From contig CADCWC010000275.1 in NCBI GenBank assembly GCA_902806305.1, positions 1 through 5,655 of the forward strand: 5,655 bases of DNA, given 5' to 3'. The DNA comes from an uncultured Thermoleophilia bacterium (GTDB lineage Bacteria; Actinomycetota; Thermoleophilia; Gaiellales; F1-60-MAGs149). The notes beneath the pieces are model-generated. The model saw nothing but the letters and a program-made list of their open reading frames with translations. It ran no database searches and was not told where the DNA came from. Position numbers and translations under genes: made by a program. Positions 1 through 5,645 of the stretch are shown one piece after another (position 1 is the stretch's first letter; each line of letters opens with the position of its first letter).

Positions 1-1
1 C

Positions 2-511
2 GGCCTGCAGCGGTGGATGGACGGCGCCCAGGAGAAGGTCGCGTTCCAGGGCCTGCCGGCCCGCATCTGCTGGCTCGGGTACGGGGAGCGCCATCGAGCC
101 GGTCTCGCGATCAACGAGCTCGTCCGCTCCGGCGAGGTCACGGCGCCGATCGTCATCGGCCGCGACCACCTCGACTCCGGCTCGGTCGCCTCGCCGTACC
201 GGGAGACCGAGGCCATGCGCGACGGCTCCGACGCGATCGCGGACTGGCCGATCCTGAACGCGATGCTGAACGTGGCCTCCGGCGCCGCCTGGGTGGCCGT
301 CCACCACGGCGGCGGCGTCGGCATCGGCCGCTCCATCCACGCCGGGGCCCAGGTGGTGGCCGACGGTACCGACGACGGGGCGCGCCGTCTGGAGCGTGTG
401 CTCACGAACGACCCCGGCACGGGCGTGATGCGCCACGCGAGCGCGGGCTACGACACCGCGATCGAGACGGCGCGCGAGCGCGGCCTCGACCTGCCGGGCC
501 TGACCACGTGA
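2..511 (+). CDS. hutU: Urocanate hydratase, C-terminal part (5' end outside window)
   Basis: Urocanase adds water to urocanate to give 4-imidazolone-5-propionate, the second step of histidine breakdown, in the cytoplasm with tightly bound NAD+. The frame is open from base 2 and gives about 169 residues, roughly the last third of a family usually near 555 residues. Hallmarks are visible in order: [16 protein letters not shown] near fragment residues 15-28, [47 protein letters not shown], and a C-terminal [16 protein letters not shown]. The Cys in ARICW is fragment residue 23. By length from the C terminus it falls where the conserved active-site Cys (about 410 in the Pseudomonas enzyme) is expected. 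The Met at base 17 is internal, not a start. The stop codon overlaps the GTG of hutF, so the two are co-transcribed and probably translationally coupled. No damage is seen in the visible part. Confidence 0.96.
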   Translation, partial: GLQRWMDGAQEKVAFQGLPARICWLGYGERHRAGLAINELVRSGEVTAPIVIGRDHLDSGSVASPYRETEAMRDGSDAIADWPILNAMLNVASGAAWVAVHHGGGVGIGRSIHAGAQVVADGTDDGARRLERVLTNDPGTGVMRHASAGYDTAIETARERGLDLPGLTT

Positions 512-1830
512 CGACGCTCGTCCCGGACGCCGTCCTCGACGCGGGCGGCGTGCGCCGGGGCGTCGCCGTCCGGATCGCCGACGGGCACGTCGCGGCGGTG
601 CTCCCGGCCGCCGAGGCGGGCCCCGACGCCCTGGCCCTGCCCGGGTCGATGCTCGCTCCCGGCTTCGTGAACGTCCACTCCCACGCCTTCCAGCGCGACC
701 TGCGCGGACTGGTCGAGCGCCGCTCGCCGGCAGGCCGGGACGACTTCTGGTCGTGGCGGACGCCGATGTACGCCCACGCGGCGTCGCTCGACCCCGAGCG
801 CATCGGCGACGTCTCCGAGCGCGCGTTCGCGCAGATGCGGCGCGCCGGCTACACGACGGTGGGCGAGTTCCACTACGTCCACCACCGCCCGGACGGCACA
901 CCGTACGCGCGCCCGAACGCGCTCGCCGAGGCGGTCTGCGCGGCCGCCGAGCGCGTCGGGCTGCGGATCGTCCTGCTGCTCACCGCCTACGCCCGGGGCG
1001 GATGGGACCGCCCGCCCGAGCCCGGGCAGCGTCGCTTCTGCGACCCGTCCGTGGACGCGTACCTGGAGCGGCTCGAGGCGCTCCGGGCGTGGGCCGCCGA
1101 TCGCCCGTTGGTGACCGTCGGCGCGGCTCCGCACTCCGTCCGGGCCGTCCCCCGTCCCTGGCTGGAGCGCATCGCCGAGCACTGCGCGGCGCACGACCTG
1201 CCGCTGCACGTGCACGCCGACGAGCAGCCGCGGGAGGTCGAGGAGTCGCTCGCGGAGCACGGCCTCCGACCGATCGAGCTGCTCGACGCCTGTGGTGCCC
1301 TCGGCCCCCGGACCGTCGTCATCCACGGCACGCACGTCGACGAGGCGGAGATCCGGCTGCTCGCGGACGCGGCGGCGACCGTCTGCGCCTGCCCGACGAC
1401 GGAGGGCAACCTGGGCGACGGCTACGTCCCCGCCGAACGGCTCGTGGCGGCGGGCGTCCGGCTCAGCGTCGGCACCGACTCGAACACGCGGATCGACCCG
1501 CTCGAGGAGCTCCGGGAGCTCGAGGCCTGCGCCCGACGCACGGCGCTCCGCCGGAACGTGCTCGTCGCCCCGGGCGACCCGGGCCCCGCGCCGCTCCTGC
1601 TGCGCGCCGGCTGGACGCACGGCGCGCGAGCGCTCGGCCTGGCCGAGCCGCGGCTGGCCGTCGGGGCGCCCGCCGACCTGATCGCGATCGACCTCGAGGG
1701 CGACGAGCTCGCGGGCGTGGCCGACGACGACCTCGCCGCCGCGCTCGTGATGGCGGGGTCGGCCGCCTCGGTTCAGGCGAGCTGGATCGCGGGCTCCGGC
1801 GACCGCGCCCGCAGCGCGCCGATGCCGTAG
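508..1830 (+). CDS. hutF: Formimidoylglutamate deiminase (N-formimino-L-glutamate iminohydrolase)
   Basis: HutF hydrolyses N-formimino-L-glutamate to N-formyl-L-glutamate and ammonia, using a single metal ion in an amidohydrolase (TIM-barrel) fold. The 440-residue product is close to the usual family length. Visible metal and catalytic residues are the NVHSHAFQR motif (H57, H59), APHSVRAV (H209), [10 protein letters not shown] (H236, catalytic E239), VIHGTHVDE (H273) and [11 protein letters not shown] (D324). Their order and spacing match known HutF enzymes. [11 protein letters not shown] is another family signature. The start is the GTG at 508-510, whose last bases form the TGA of hutU (GTGA overlap). 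An upstream extension in this frame would run through hutU and is Arg-rich nonsense. No Shine-Dalgarno is visible before the GTG, which fits coupling to hutU. The presence of HutF instead of a formiminoglutamase points to the five-step Hut branch ending with formylglutamate amidohydrolase (HutG, not seen here). Its last 58 bases overlap the convergent Nudix gene. Confidence 0.95.
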   Translation: MTTLVPDAVLDAGGVRRGVAVRIADGHVAAVLPAAEAGPDALALPGSMLAPGFVNVHSHAFQRDLRGLVERRSPAGRDDFWSWRTPMYAHAASLDPERIGDVSERAFAQMRRAGYTTVGEFHYVHHRPDGTPYARPNALAEAVCAAAERVGLRIVLLLTAYARGGWDRPPEPGQRRFCDPSVDAYLERLEALRAWAADRPLVTVGAAPHSVRAVPRPWLERIAEHCAAHDLPLHVHADEQPREVEESLAEHGLRPIELLDACGALGPRTVVIHGTHVDEAEIRLLADAAATVCACPTTEGNLGDGYVPAERLVAAGVRLSVGTDSNTRIDPLEELRELEACARRTALRRNVLVAPGDPGPAPLLLRAGWTHGARALGLAEPRLAVGAPADLIAIDLEGDELAGVADDDLAAALVMAGSAASVQASWIAGSGDRARSAPMP

Positions 1831-2387
1831 CGCGCGACGACCTGGCGCGTGAGGTGCTCGGTGCCCGTGCCGCCCAGGAACGCCCGCGCCCCGGACGGGA
1901 TCTCGACCGTCGTCTCGAGCTCGATGCCGACATCGCCGAAGCGGCTGAACGGCAGGCCGGCGGCGAGCGCCTGGAGCGCGTCGATCGGCACCCACAGGAG
2001 ACCCGGCACGTCGCCGACCGTGGGCGGCGCGTCCAGTCGGCCCGCGTAGGACACGGAGCGCACTCCGTTCTCACGCAGGCTGACGAGGAGCGGTGCGGGT
2101 CCGGCGGCGTCCTCGTCGGCCTCCTCGGCCTCCACGACGTCGGTGCCGCGCGTGCCGACGTAGGTGACCGGCGTGCGTTCGAGCACGACGCCCGCGACGA
2201 CCTCCTCCTGCACCTCGCGCAGCGCGGCCGCCTCGTAGCTCTCCCCGGCGTTCACCTTCCCGCCCAGCCAGCGGATCGGGATCTGGTCGACGCCGTCGTC
2301 GTCGCGCCGCCAGCGGCGCTCCTTGGCCAGCGTCATCAGCATGGTGTCGCCGCGGAGGACGACCACGCCTGCTCGCTCCCGGGCCAC
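1773..2387 (-). CDS. Nudix hydrolase family protein
   Basis: This 204-residue cytoplasmic protein should hydrolyse a nucleoside diphosphate linked to another moiety; the substrate cannot be told. The Nudix box lies at residues 43-65: G43, five residues, E49, seven residues, then R57-E58-V59-Q60-E61-E62. This keeps the metal-binding REVQEE core. The glycine normally near the end of the box (REUXEEXGU) appears as V64, a small departure. Residues 7-20 form the first beta strand typical of the fold, and the region after about residue 70 supplies a longer C-terminal part than minimal Nudix enzymes have. The only usable start is the GTG at 2387-2385, because an in-frame TAG lies four codons upstream. 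No Shine-Dalgarno is visible, and a promoter-like pair sits at leaderless spacing. The gene lies 67 bases after the cupredoxin gene on the same strand, so it could also receive read-through. Its 3' end overlaps hutF. Confidence 0.9.
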   Translation of the reverse strand: MARERAGVVVLRGDTMLMTLAKERRWRRDDDGVDQIPIRWLGGKVNAGESYEAAALREVQEEVVAGVVLERTPVTYVGTRGTDVVEAEEADEDAAGPAPLLVSLRENGVRSVSYAGRLDAPPTVGDVPGLLWVPIDALQALAAGLPFSRFGDVGIELETTVEIPSGARAFLGGTGTEHLTRQVVARYGIGALRARSPEPAIQLA

Positions 2388-2393
2388 GGCGGC

Positions 2394-2421
2394 AGTCTAG
2401 CCGCGGGTCGCCCGGTTCCAA
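2394..2421 (-). promoter_or_regulatory. Candidate promoter of the Nudix gene, leaderless spacing
   Basis: On the minus strand there is TTGGAA (2421-2416), a 16-base spacer, then TAGACT (2399-2394). TAGACT fits the actinobacterial -10 pattern TANNNT and TTGGAA matches 4 of 6 bases of the housekeeping -35 consensus. Six bases separate the -10 from the GTG at 2387, so transcription would be expected to begin at or next to the start codon. The -35 region also contains GGAACC, which resembles some ECF sigma -35 elements, so the sigma factor is not certain. TA steps are scarce in this sequence, which makes the match more meaningful, but it is unproven. Confidence 0.5.
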
Positions 2422-2430
2422 ACGACGCGC

Positions 2431-2443
2431 GCGGGACGCCCGC
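2431..2443 (-). terminator. Weak candidate terminator hairpin after the copper operon
   Basis: A GCGGG stem, a three-base loop and CCCGC lie 12 bases beyond the stop of the cupredoxin gene. On the minus strand they are followed by a GC-rich stretch and only a short GTTT run. The stem is five pairs and the U tract is poor, so this may stop transcription only partly or be a chance GC hairpin. It overlaps the region just upstream of the Nudix promoter candidate. Confidence 0.25.
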
Positions 2444-2454
2444 CCCCGGACGAC

Positions 2455-3276
2455 TCAGCGCGGTCGCACGACGACCGGCGCCGAGCGTCCGTCCGCGTAC
2501 CCGCGTGACGCGAGCACGCGGACCCGGAGCCGCTGCCGGACCGTCGTCCGTACCGCGAACGTCACGCGCGACCGCTCGTCGAGGCGCCCCGCCCGCACCG
2601 GCACCCAGGTGAAGCGCTCACGCACGTACCGCTCCAGACGCACGCGGGCCCCGGCCCGGGAGGGGGTGGCGGTGGCCTCGAGCACGACCTTCGCGCCCCT
2701 TCGGACCCGTAGCGTCACGCGCGGCACCACGCGAACCGCCACGCCGTCCGAGACGCGGTCGCCGACCTCGGCCCGGTAGGTGCTCGGCGTCGCCGGCAGC
2801 ACCGCGAACGTGAAGCGGCCACCGCCGCCGGCGCGGATCCGGGCGTCGGGCACCCAGACGCCCGCCTCCAGACGCGTGAGCACGACCTCGTCGCCGGCCG
2901 CGGGTGCCACGCCGCTCAGCACGGTCGGACGACCCGGCAGGCGGGGAGCGGCGGCGGCCTCGAGCGCGAGGCCGTAGACGCGGAGCCGACCCTGCATCTG
3001 CGGGTGGATCGTGCAGATGTAGGGGAAGACGCCGCCGACCGACGGTGTGAAGACGTAGGAGGCGCCGGGCCCGAGGAACCCCGACTCGATCCCGCCGCTG
3101 CGGCTGAGGATGTCGTGCGTCGACGTGTCGTCGTTCCGCCAGGTGACCGGTTGGCCGATCAGCACCGCCAGGTCGCGCGGGGCGAACGCCTTGCCCGGCA
3201 TCGAGATCACGTTCGTCGCGGCGGGGGCGGCCGGTCCGTGCGGCGGCGTCCCGGGCATGTCGGCGACGGGCAGCAT
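2455..3276 (-). CDS. Cupredoxin-domain protein with C-terminal beta-rich (Ig-like) domains
   Basis: This is a 273-residue protein. Residues 22-101 form a plastocyanin/amicyanin-like cupredoxin: the FAPRDLAVLIGQPVTWRN strand region is followed by type 1 copper ligands H54 (TSTHDIL), C88, H91 and M94 (YICTIHPQMQG). The Cys-x2-His-x2-Met loop is the short amicyanin-like type. Residues 103-273 are two beta-rich segments with Arg/Val-rich strands, resembling Ig-like modules of actinobacterial surface proteins; I assign them no function. The role is probably electron transfer to or from the neighbouring multicopper oxidase. The start is the ATG at 3276, only 4 bases after the oxidase stop, with an AGG 7 bases upstream. 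Oddly, there is no signal peptide: the N terminus (MLPVADMPGTPPHGP) is neither charged nor hydrophobic, although the two genes upstream encode exported proteins. It may be the C-terminal half of a polypeptide joined to the oxidase by frameshift, a cytoplasmic protein, or affected by a sequence error. Confidence 0.85.
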   Translation of the reverse strand: MLPVADMPGTPPHGPAAPAATNVISMPGKAFAPRDLAVLIGQPVTWRNDDTSTHDILSRSGGIESGFLGPGASYVFTPSVGGVFPYICTIHPQMQGRLRVYGLALEAAAAPRLPGRPTVLSGVAPAAGDEVVLTRLEAGVWVPDARIRAGGGGRFTFAVLPATPSTYRAEVGDRVSDGVAVRVVPRVTLRVRRGAKVVLEATATPSRAGARVRLERYVRERFTWVPVRAGRLDERSRVTFAVRTTVRQRLRVRVLASRGYADGRSAPVVVRPR

Positions 3277-3280
3277 CCCC

Positions 3281-4186
3281 TTACCTGCTGACCCGGTAGA
3301 GCCCGATCATGCCGTGCCCCATGTGGCCCTCCACGTGGCAGTGGTAGAGCCAGGCCCCGGGCGCGTCCTCGCGCCAGCGGACCCGGAAGCTCTCGGCCGG
3401 CCCGAGCGTCCGGACGTCGACGCCGCCCTCGGGGCCGACCCAGCGGTGCCCGTGGACGTGGAACGTGTGGTGCTCCTCGCCGATCGCGAGCACGTCCCAC
3501 TGGACCACCTCGCCGACCTTCGCGTGGAAGACCGGCGTATTGCCGAGGTACGCCCGGCCGTTGATGGTCTGGTGACCCATCAGGCTGGAGAACACGACCA
3601 CGAACTCGCGGTCCGGCCGCTGCTCTCTACGGCCGAGGATCGAGAGGGCGCCGTAGAGGCCGCCCGAGATGGAGGCGTGCATCGACGGCGAGTGGTCGTG
3701 GTAGGACCAGACGCCCGCGGCGTTCGGACCGGCCTGCAACCGGTACGTGAACGTCTTCCCGGGGCGGACGTTGCCACCAGGCCCCGAGAAGCCGGGGACA
3801 TAGGAGCCGTCCGAGGCCTCGGCGTAGGAGACGCCGTGGAAGTGCATCGAGTGCGAGCGGGCGGGGTCGAAGTTGCGGAAGTGGACCAGGATCGTGTCCC
3901 CCACGCGGGCGCGCAGCAGCGGTCCGGGGATCCCGTCGTTGTCGCCCGACACCTCGCGGTCGTTCCGGAACTGCGAGCGCCAGCCGCGCGTGAACCGGCG
4001 GTAGAGCACCGTGTGCGCGATCCGCTCGGCGGCCGGGAAGACCGTGTGGGTCATCGGGTCGTGCCCGTTCGGGATCACGTTCCACGTGGTCGGCACGGCG
4101 CCGACCCAGTACTCGCGGACCGCCGCCCCGGCCGAGGCCGGGGCGGCGAGGACGAACAGGCCGAACAGCAGGAGCACGCGAGCCAT
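3281..4186 (-). CDS. Two-domain multicopper oxidase, small-laccase type, secreted
   Basis: This 301-residue protein begins with a signal peptide (MAR, a hydrophobic stretch at residues 4-15, APASAGA as the likely cleavage area), so it should act outside the membrane. It has a full multicopper-oxidase ligand set: H115/H117 (MHFHG), H163/H165 (WSYHDHS), H240, H243 and H245 (HHTFHVHGHRW), and H282-C283-H284 with H288 and M293 (YHCHVEGHMGHGM). Eight His serve the trinuclear type 2/3 site. H240, C283, H288 and M293 form one type 1 site in domain 2. Domain 1 has Asp between its histidines instead of Cys, so it lacks a type 1 site. This is the type B two-domain plan of the Streptomyces small laccase, which works as a trimer. 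Such enzymes couple one-electron oxidation of phenols or metal ions to reduction of O2 to water. The substrate here is unknown. The ATG at 4186 shares a base with the preceding TGA; the GTG at 4189 is an alternative start. No Shine-Dalgarno is seen, so coupling is likely. Confidence 0.93.
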   Translation of the reverse strand: MARVLLLFGLFVLAAPASAGAAVREYWVGAVPTTWNVIPNGHDPMTHTVFPAAERIAHTVLYRRFTRGWRSQFRNDREVSGDNDGIPGPLLRARVGDTILVHFRNFDPARSHSMHFHGVSYAEASDGSYVPGFSGPGGNVRPGKTFTYRLQAGPNAAGVWSYHDHSPSMHASISGGLYGALSILGRREQRPDREFVVVFSSLMGHQTINGRAYLGNTPVFHAKVGEVVQWDVLAIGEEHHTFHVHGHRWVGPEGGVDVRTLGPAESFRVRWREDAPGAWLYHCHVEGHMGHGMIGLYRVSR

Positions 4187-5271
4187 CACGGGGTGACGAC
4201 GATCGTGCCCTTCATGTCAGGGAAGTGGACGCCGCAGTAGTAGGTGTAGGTCCCCGGCGTCGTGAAGGTGACCTCCGAGCTCGACGGGAGCGGCTGGTAG
4301 TCGACGCGGTCGAGCACCGGCGTGACGAAGAAGCCGTTGCCGTGGTTCGTCCCCGTGTGGATCTGCGGTTGCCCGGGATCGCTGCCGTGGACGTCGGGCG
4401 GCGACACCTGGTTCGGCGATCCCGGACCCTCCGGGAACAGCGCCGTCTCGCGGAAGAACGTCTTCAGGTACTCGACCGGGCCGAGGACCACGTTGTGGAA
4501 CTCGGTGGAGGAGCCGTTCACGATGCGCACCGTCGTTCCGGCCTTCACCGTCAGCACCGCCGGCTTGAAGGCGATCAGCGTCGTGGTGTTGCCGACGCCG
4601 GCCAGGATGGTGTTGGCAGGCGGCTTCACCTTGTCGAGCTTCTTCGCGAGCGCCCAGTTGCGCTGCTCGAGCTTCCTGGCCTGCGCCCGCACGGCGTCGG
4701 CCGACGGCACCTTCGCCGTCTTCGGCACCACACGCACCGCACCGTCCATGCCCGGATGGATCAGGCAGACGTACCGGTACAGGCCGGGCTTCGTGAAGCG
4801 GAACGACGTCTTGCCGGGCTTCTTCGGACCTTGCCCGAAGAACGGCCGGTTGTGCAGCGCCTTCGGCCCGCGCACGACATTGCTGCCGATCGGGCTGAAG
4901 ACCCGTGGGTTGAAGATCCACTTCGCCAGGCCGTTGAAGTGGAACGGCTGCCCCGCCGCGTCGGTGAAGCCCTCGTACGTGGCGCCGCCCGGGTCCGGCA
5001 TGACGAACGGCAGCTGCTCCGGCTTCGTCCGGCCCAGGAAGGTGACGGTGTGGCCGTGCGTCGTGGTCCACGTGACGGTGTCGCCGACGTGCACCTTCAC
5101 GAACGCCGGCAGGAACGCGTTCTGGGTGGCGTACGGCAGCGGACCCCGCGTCACCTCGTTCGCCTGGACCGTGTACCCGTGCCCCGCCGCGGCGTCGTGC
5201 GCGGCGGCAGGCCCCGCGACGATCAGCGGTGCCGCGAGCGCGGCGGCCGCCAACGTCAGGTGTCTCCGCAT
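4186..5271 (-). CDS. Secreted protein with two cupredoxin (plastocyanin-like) domains
   Basis: This 361-residue blue-copper protein opens the copper operon. Residues 1-24 form a clear signal peptide (MRRH, then an Ala/Leu-rich core ending GPAAA), followed by a His-containing mature N terminus. Cupredoxin domain 1 (about 33-183) has candidate ligands H74 (THGHTVTF; H72 is adjacent), C169, H172 and M175 (YVCLIHPGMDG). Residues 190-218 are a charged, probably helical linker. Domain 2 (about 220-361) has H259 (TEFHNVVLG), C346, H349 and M353 (YYCGVHFPDMKG), with one residue more between the last His and Met than in domain 1. In both domains the stretch between the first His and the Cys is about 87-95 residues, much longer than in plain plastocyanins. 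The likely role is electron transfer in the cell envelope, with the co-encoded multicopper oxidase as a plausible partner. The ATG at 5271 is chosen because GGAG lies 6 bases upstream and a signal peptide follows at once; the frame is open further, to a GTG at 5370. Confidence 0.91.
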   Translation of the reverse strand: MRRHLTLAAAALAAPLIVAGPAAAHDAAAGHGYTVQANEVTRGPLPYATQNAFLPAFVKVHVGDTVTWTTTHGHTVTFLGRTKPEQLPFVMPDPGGATYEGFTDAAGQPFHFNGLAKWIFNPRVFSPIGSNVVRGPKALHNRPFFGQGPKKPGKTSFRFTKPGLYRYVCLIHPGMDGAVRVVPKTAKVPSADAVRAQARKLEQRNWALAKKLDKVKPPANTILAGVGNTTTLIAFKPAVLTVKAGTTVRIVNGSSTEFHNVVLGPVEYLKTFFRETALFPEGPGSPNQVSPPDVHGSDPGQPQIHTGTNHGNGFFVTPVLDRVDYQPLPSSSEVTFTTPGTYTYYCGVHFPDMKGTIVVTP

Positions 5272-5277
5272 AGAGAG

Positions 5278-5281
5278 CTCC
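5278..5281 (-). promoter_or_regulatory. Ribosome binding site of the twin-cupredoxin gene
   Basis: GGAG on the minus strand, with a 6-base spacer (CTCTCT) before the ATG at 5271. It decides the start in favour of this ATG over the upstream GTG at 5370 in the same frame. The extension from 5370 would add 33 Arg-rich residues before the signal peptide. Confidence 0.75.
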
Positions 5282-5304
5282 GATCCGTCGCAGGGTCGGC
5301 GCCG

Positions 5305-5335
5305 CACCGGCGCCGGTGACGCGACGATCGTCACC
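5305..5335. repeat. Overlapping inverted repeats in the leader of the copper operon
   Basis: Two inverted repeats share bases. The first is a perfect 14-base palindrome, CACCGGCGCCGGTG, at 5305-5318. The second has 7-base arms, GGTGACG and CGTCACC read on the minus strand, at 5335-5329 and 5321-5315 around a 7-base spacer. The four bases 5315-5318 belong to both, so in RNA the two hairpins would exclude one another. They lie 34-64 bases upstream of the cupredoxin start. They could be an operator, a leader RNA structure, or chance in GC-rich DNA. Confidence 0.4.
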
Positions 5336-5354
5336 CGCCGTCGAGCCGCCGGCA

Positions 5355-5370
5355 GTGTGGTTCTCCACAC
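5355..5370. promoter_or_regulatory. Perfect inverted repeat GTGTGG-N4-CCACAC, candidate operator
   Basis: Six-base arms GTGTGG and CCACAC flank TTCT (plus strand), 84 bases upstream of the twin-cupredoxin ATG and 34 bases after the stop of the small ferritin-like gene. The size and symmetry suit a dimeric repressor or activator site for the copper operon. I do not recognise it as a known CsoR, CueR or DtxR-type site. No clear TANNNT -10 was found in the 5272-5403 gap, so the promoter itself is not located. Confidence 0.4.
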
Positions 5371-5383
5371 CTTTGCGCCGAAG

Positions 5384-5396
5384 GGGTCGACGACCC
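5384..5396 (-). terminator. Weak candidate terminator hairpin after the ferritin-like gene
   Basis: GGGTCG and CGACCC arms around a single base (effectively a 5-pair stem with a 3-base loop) begin 8 bases after the stop of the small gene at 5404. On the minus strand this is followed only by a CTT, without a real U tract. It may contribute to transcript ending or processing, but the evidence is thin. Confidence 0.22.
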
Positions 5397-5403
5397 GTCC
5401 GGC

Positions 5404-5634
5404 TCAGCCGGGCGGCTGCAGACGCTCGCCGAACTTGGGGTCGAGCCGGGCGATGTGCCGGAGCAGCGCCGCCGCGTGACCCTTCTTCTCGTCGGCGATC
5501 CGCCGCAGCTCCTCCTGCGCCTCGTCGTCCGTGAGGCTCGCCATCTGGCCCTCGAGCCGGGAGATGGCGTGCAGCTCCTCGGCGAGACTCGCCCGCAGCA
5601 CGTGCAGGTTCTCGTGCAGCTCCGTGTGGCGCAC
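5404..5634 (-). CDS. Small helical protein of the encapsulated-ferritin (EncFtn-like) type
   Basis: This 76-residue protein is predicted to form two helices. Residues 13-32 (LRASLAEELHAISRLEGQM) and 38-64, containing DEKKGHAAALLRHIARLDPKF, resemble EncFtn proteins, whose second helix typically reads DEEKEHAA followed by an RRDP(R/K)F-like end. EncFtn proteins form annular decamers inside encapsulin shells and oxidise Fe(II) at the subunit interface. The 34-residue spacing from E19 to H53 equals that of the Rhodospirillum rubrum protein as I recall it. E20 and H53 then align with ferroxidase residues E32 and H65. K50 and L27 replace E62 and Y39, so the iron site may be altered or lost. No encapsulin gene or localisation peptide is in view. 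The GTG start at 5634 is supported by AGGA 7 bases upstream and an in-frame TAG four codons upstream. A ferritin-like family is likely, but iron oxidation is doubtful. Confidence 0.75.
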   Translation of the reverse strand: MRHTELHENLHVLRASLAEELHAISRLEGQMASLTDDEAQEELRRIADEKKGHAAALLRHIARLDPKFGERLQPPG

Positions 5635-5641
5635 GCCGTCG

Positions 5642-5645
5642 TCCT
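5642..5645 (-). promoter_or_regulatory. Ribosome binding site of the small ferritin-like gene
   Basis: AGGA on the minus strand with a 7-base spacer before the GTG at 5634. The in-frame TAG at 5646-5644 overlaps it and rules out any longer N terminus. The promoter, if separate, lies outside the window. Confidence 0.65.

Noticed and set aside
448..1995. Long minus-strand open frame (about 515 codons) opposite hutF
   Set aside because: Low-complexity Arg/Val/Gly translation lying antisense to hutF, which has all its catalytic residues. No family features.
753..2612. Long plus-strand open frame (about 619 codons) across hutF, the Nudix gene and the cupredoxin gene
   Set aside because: The translation is almost all Arg, Ala, Gly and Pro with no domain, and it is antisense or out of frame to genes with clear catalytic motifs. 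It is a high-GC shadow.
4187..4189. GTG at 4189 as start of the multicopper oxidase
   Set aside because: It is possible (GTGA overlap with the previous gene) but only adds one residue before an ATG that itself overlaps the upstream stop. The ATG was preferred, without strong evidence.
3274..4189. Copper-containing nitrite reductase as the identity of the two-domain oxidase
   Set aside because: Nitrite reductases have the type 1 site in domain 1 and lack the full set of eight trinuclear-site histidines. Here the type 1 site is in domain 2 and all eight are present, which fits a small laccase.
3110..4240. Plus-strand open frame opposite the multicopper oxidase
   Set aside because: It is antisense to the oxidase, whose copper ligands are complete on the minus strand. 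The translation has no recognisable motif.
5272..5370. N-terminal extension of the twin-cupredoxin protein to the GTG at 5370
   Set aside because: It would add 33 Arg-rich residues before a textbook signal peptide and ignores the GGAG placed 6 bases before the ATG at 5271. It would also place the inverted repeats inside coding sequence.
4225..5479. Two overlapping plus-strand open frames opposite the twin-cupredoxin gene
   Set aside because: They are antisense shadows; the minus strand carries a signal peptide, a ribosome binding site and two copper motifs.
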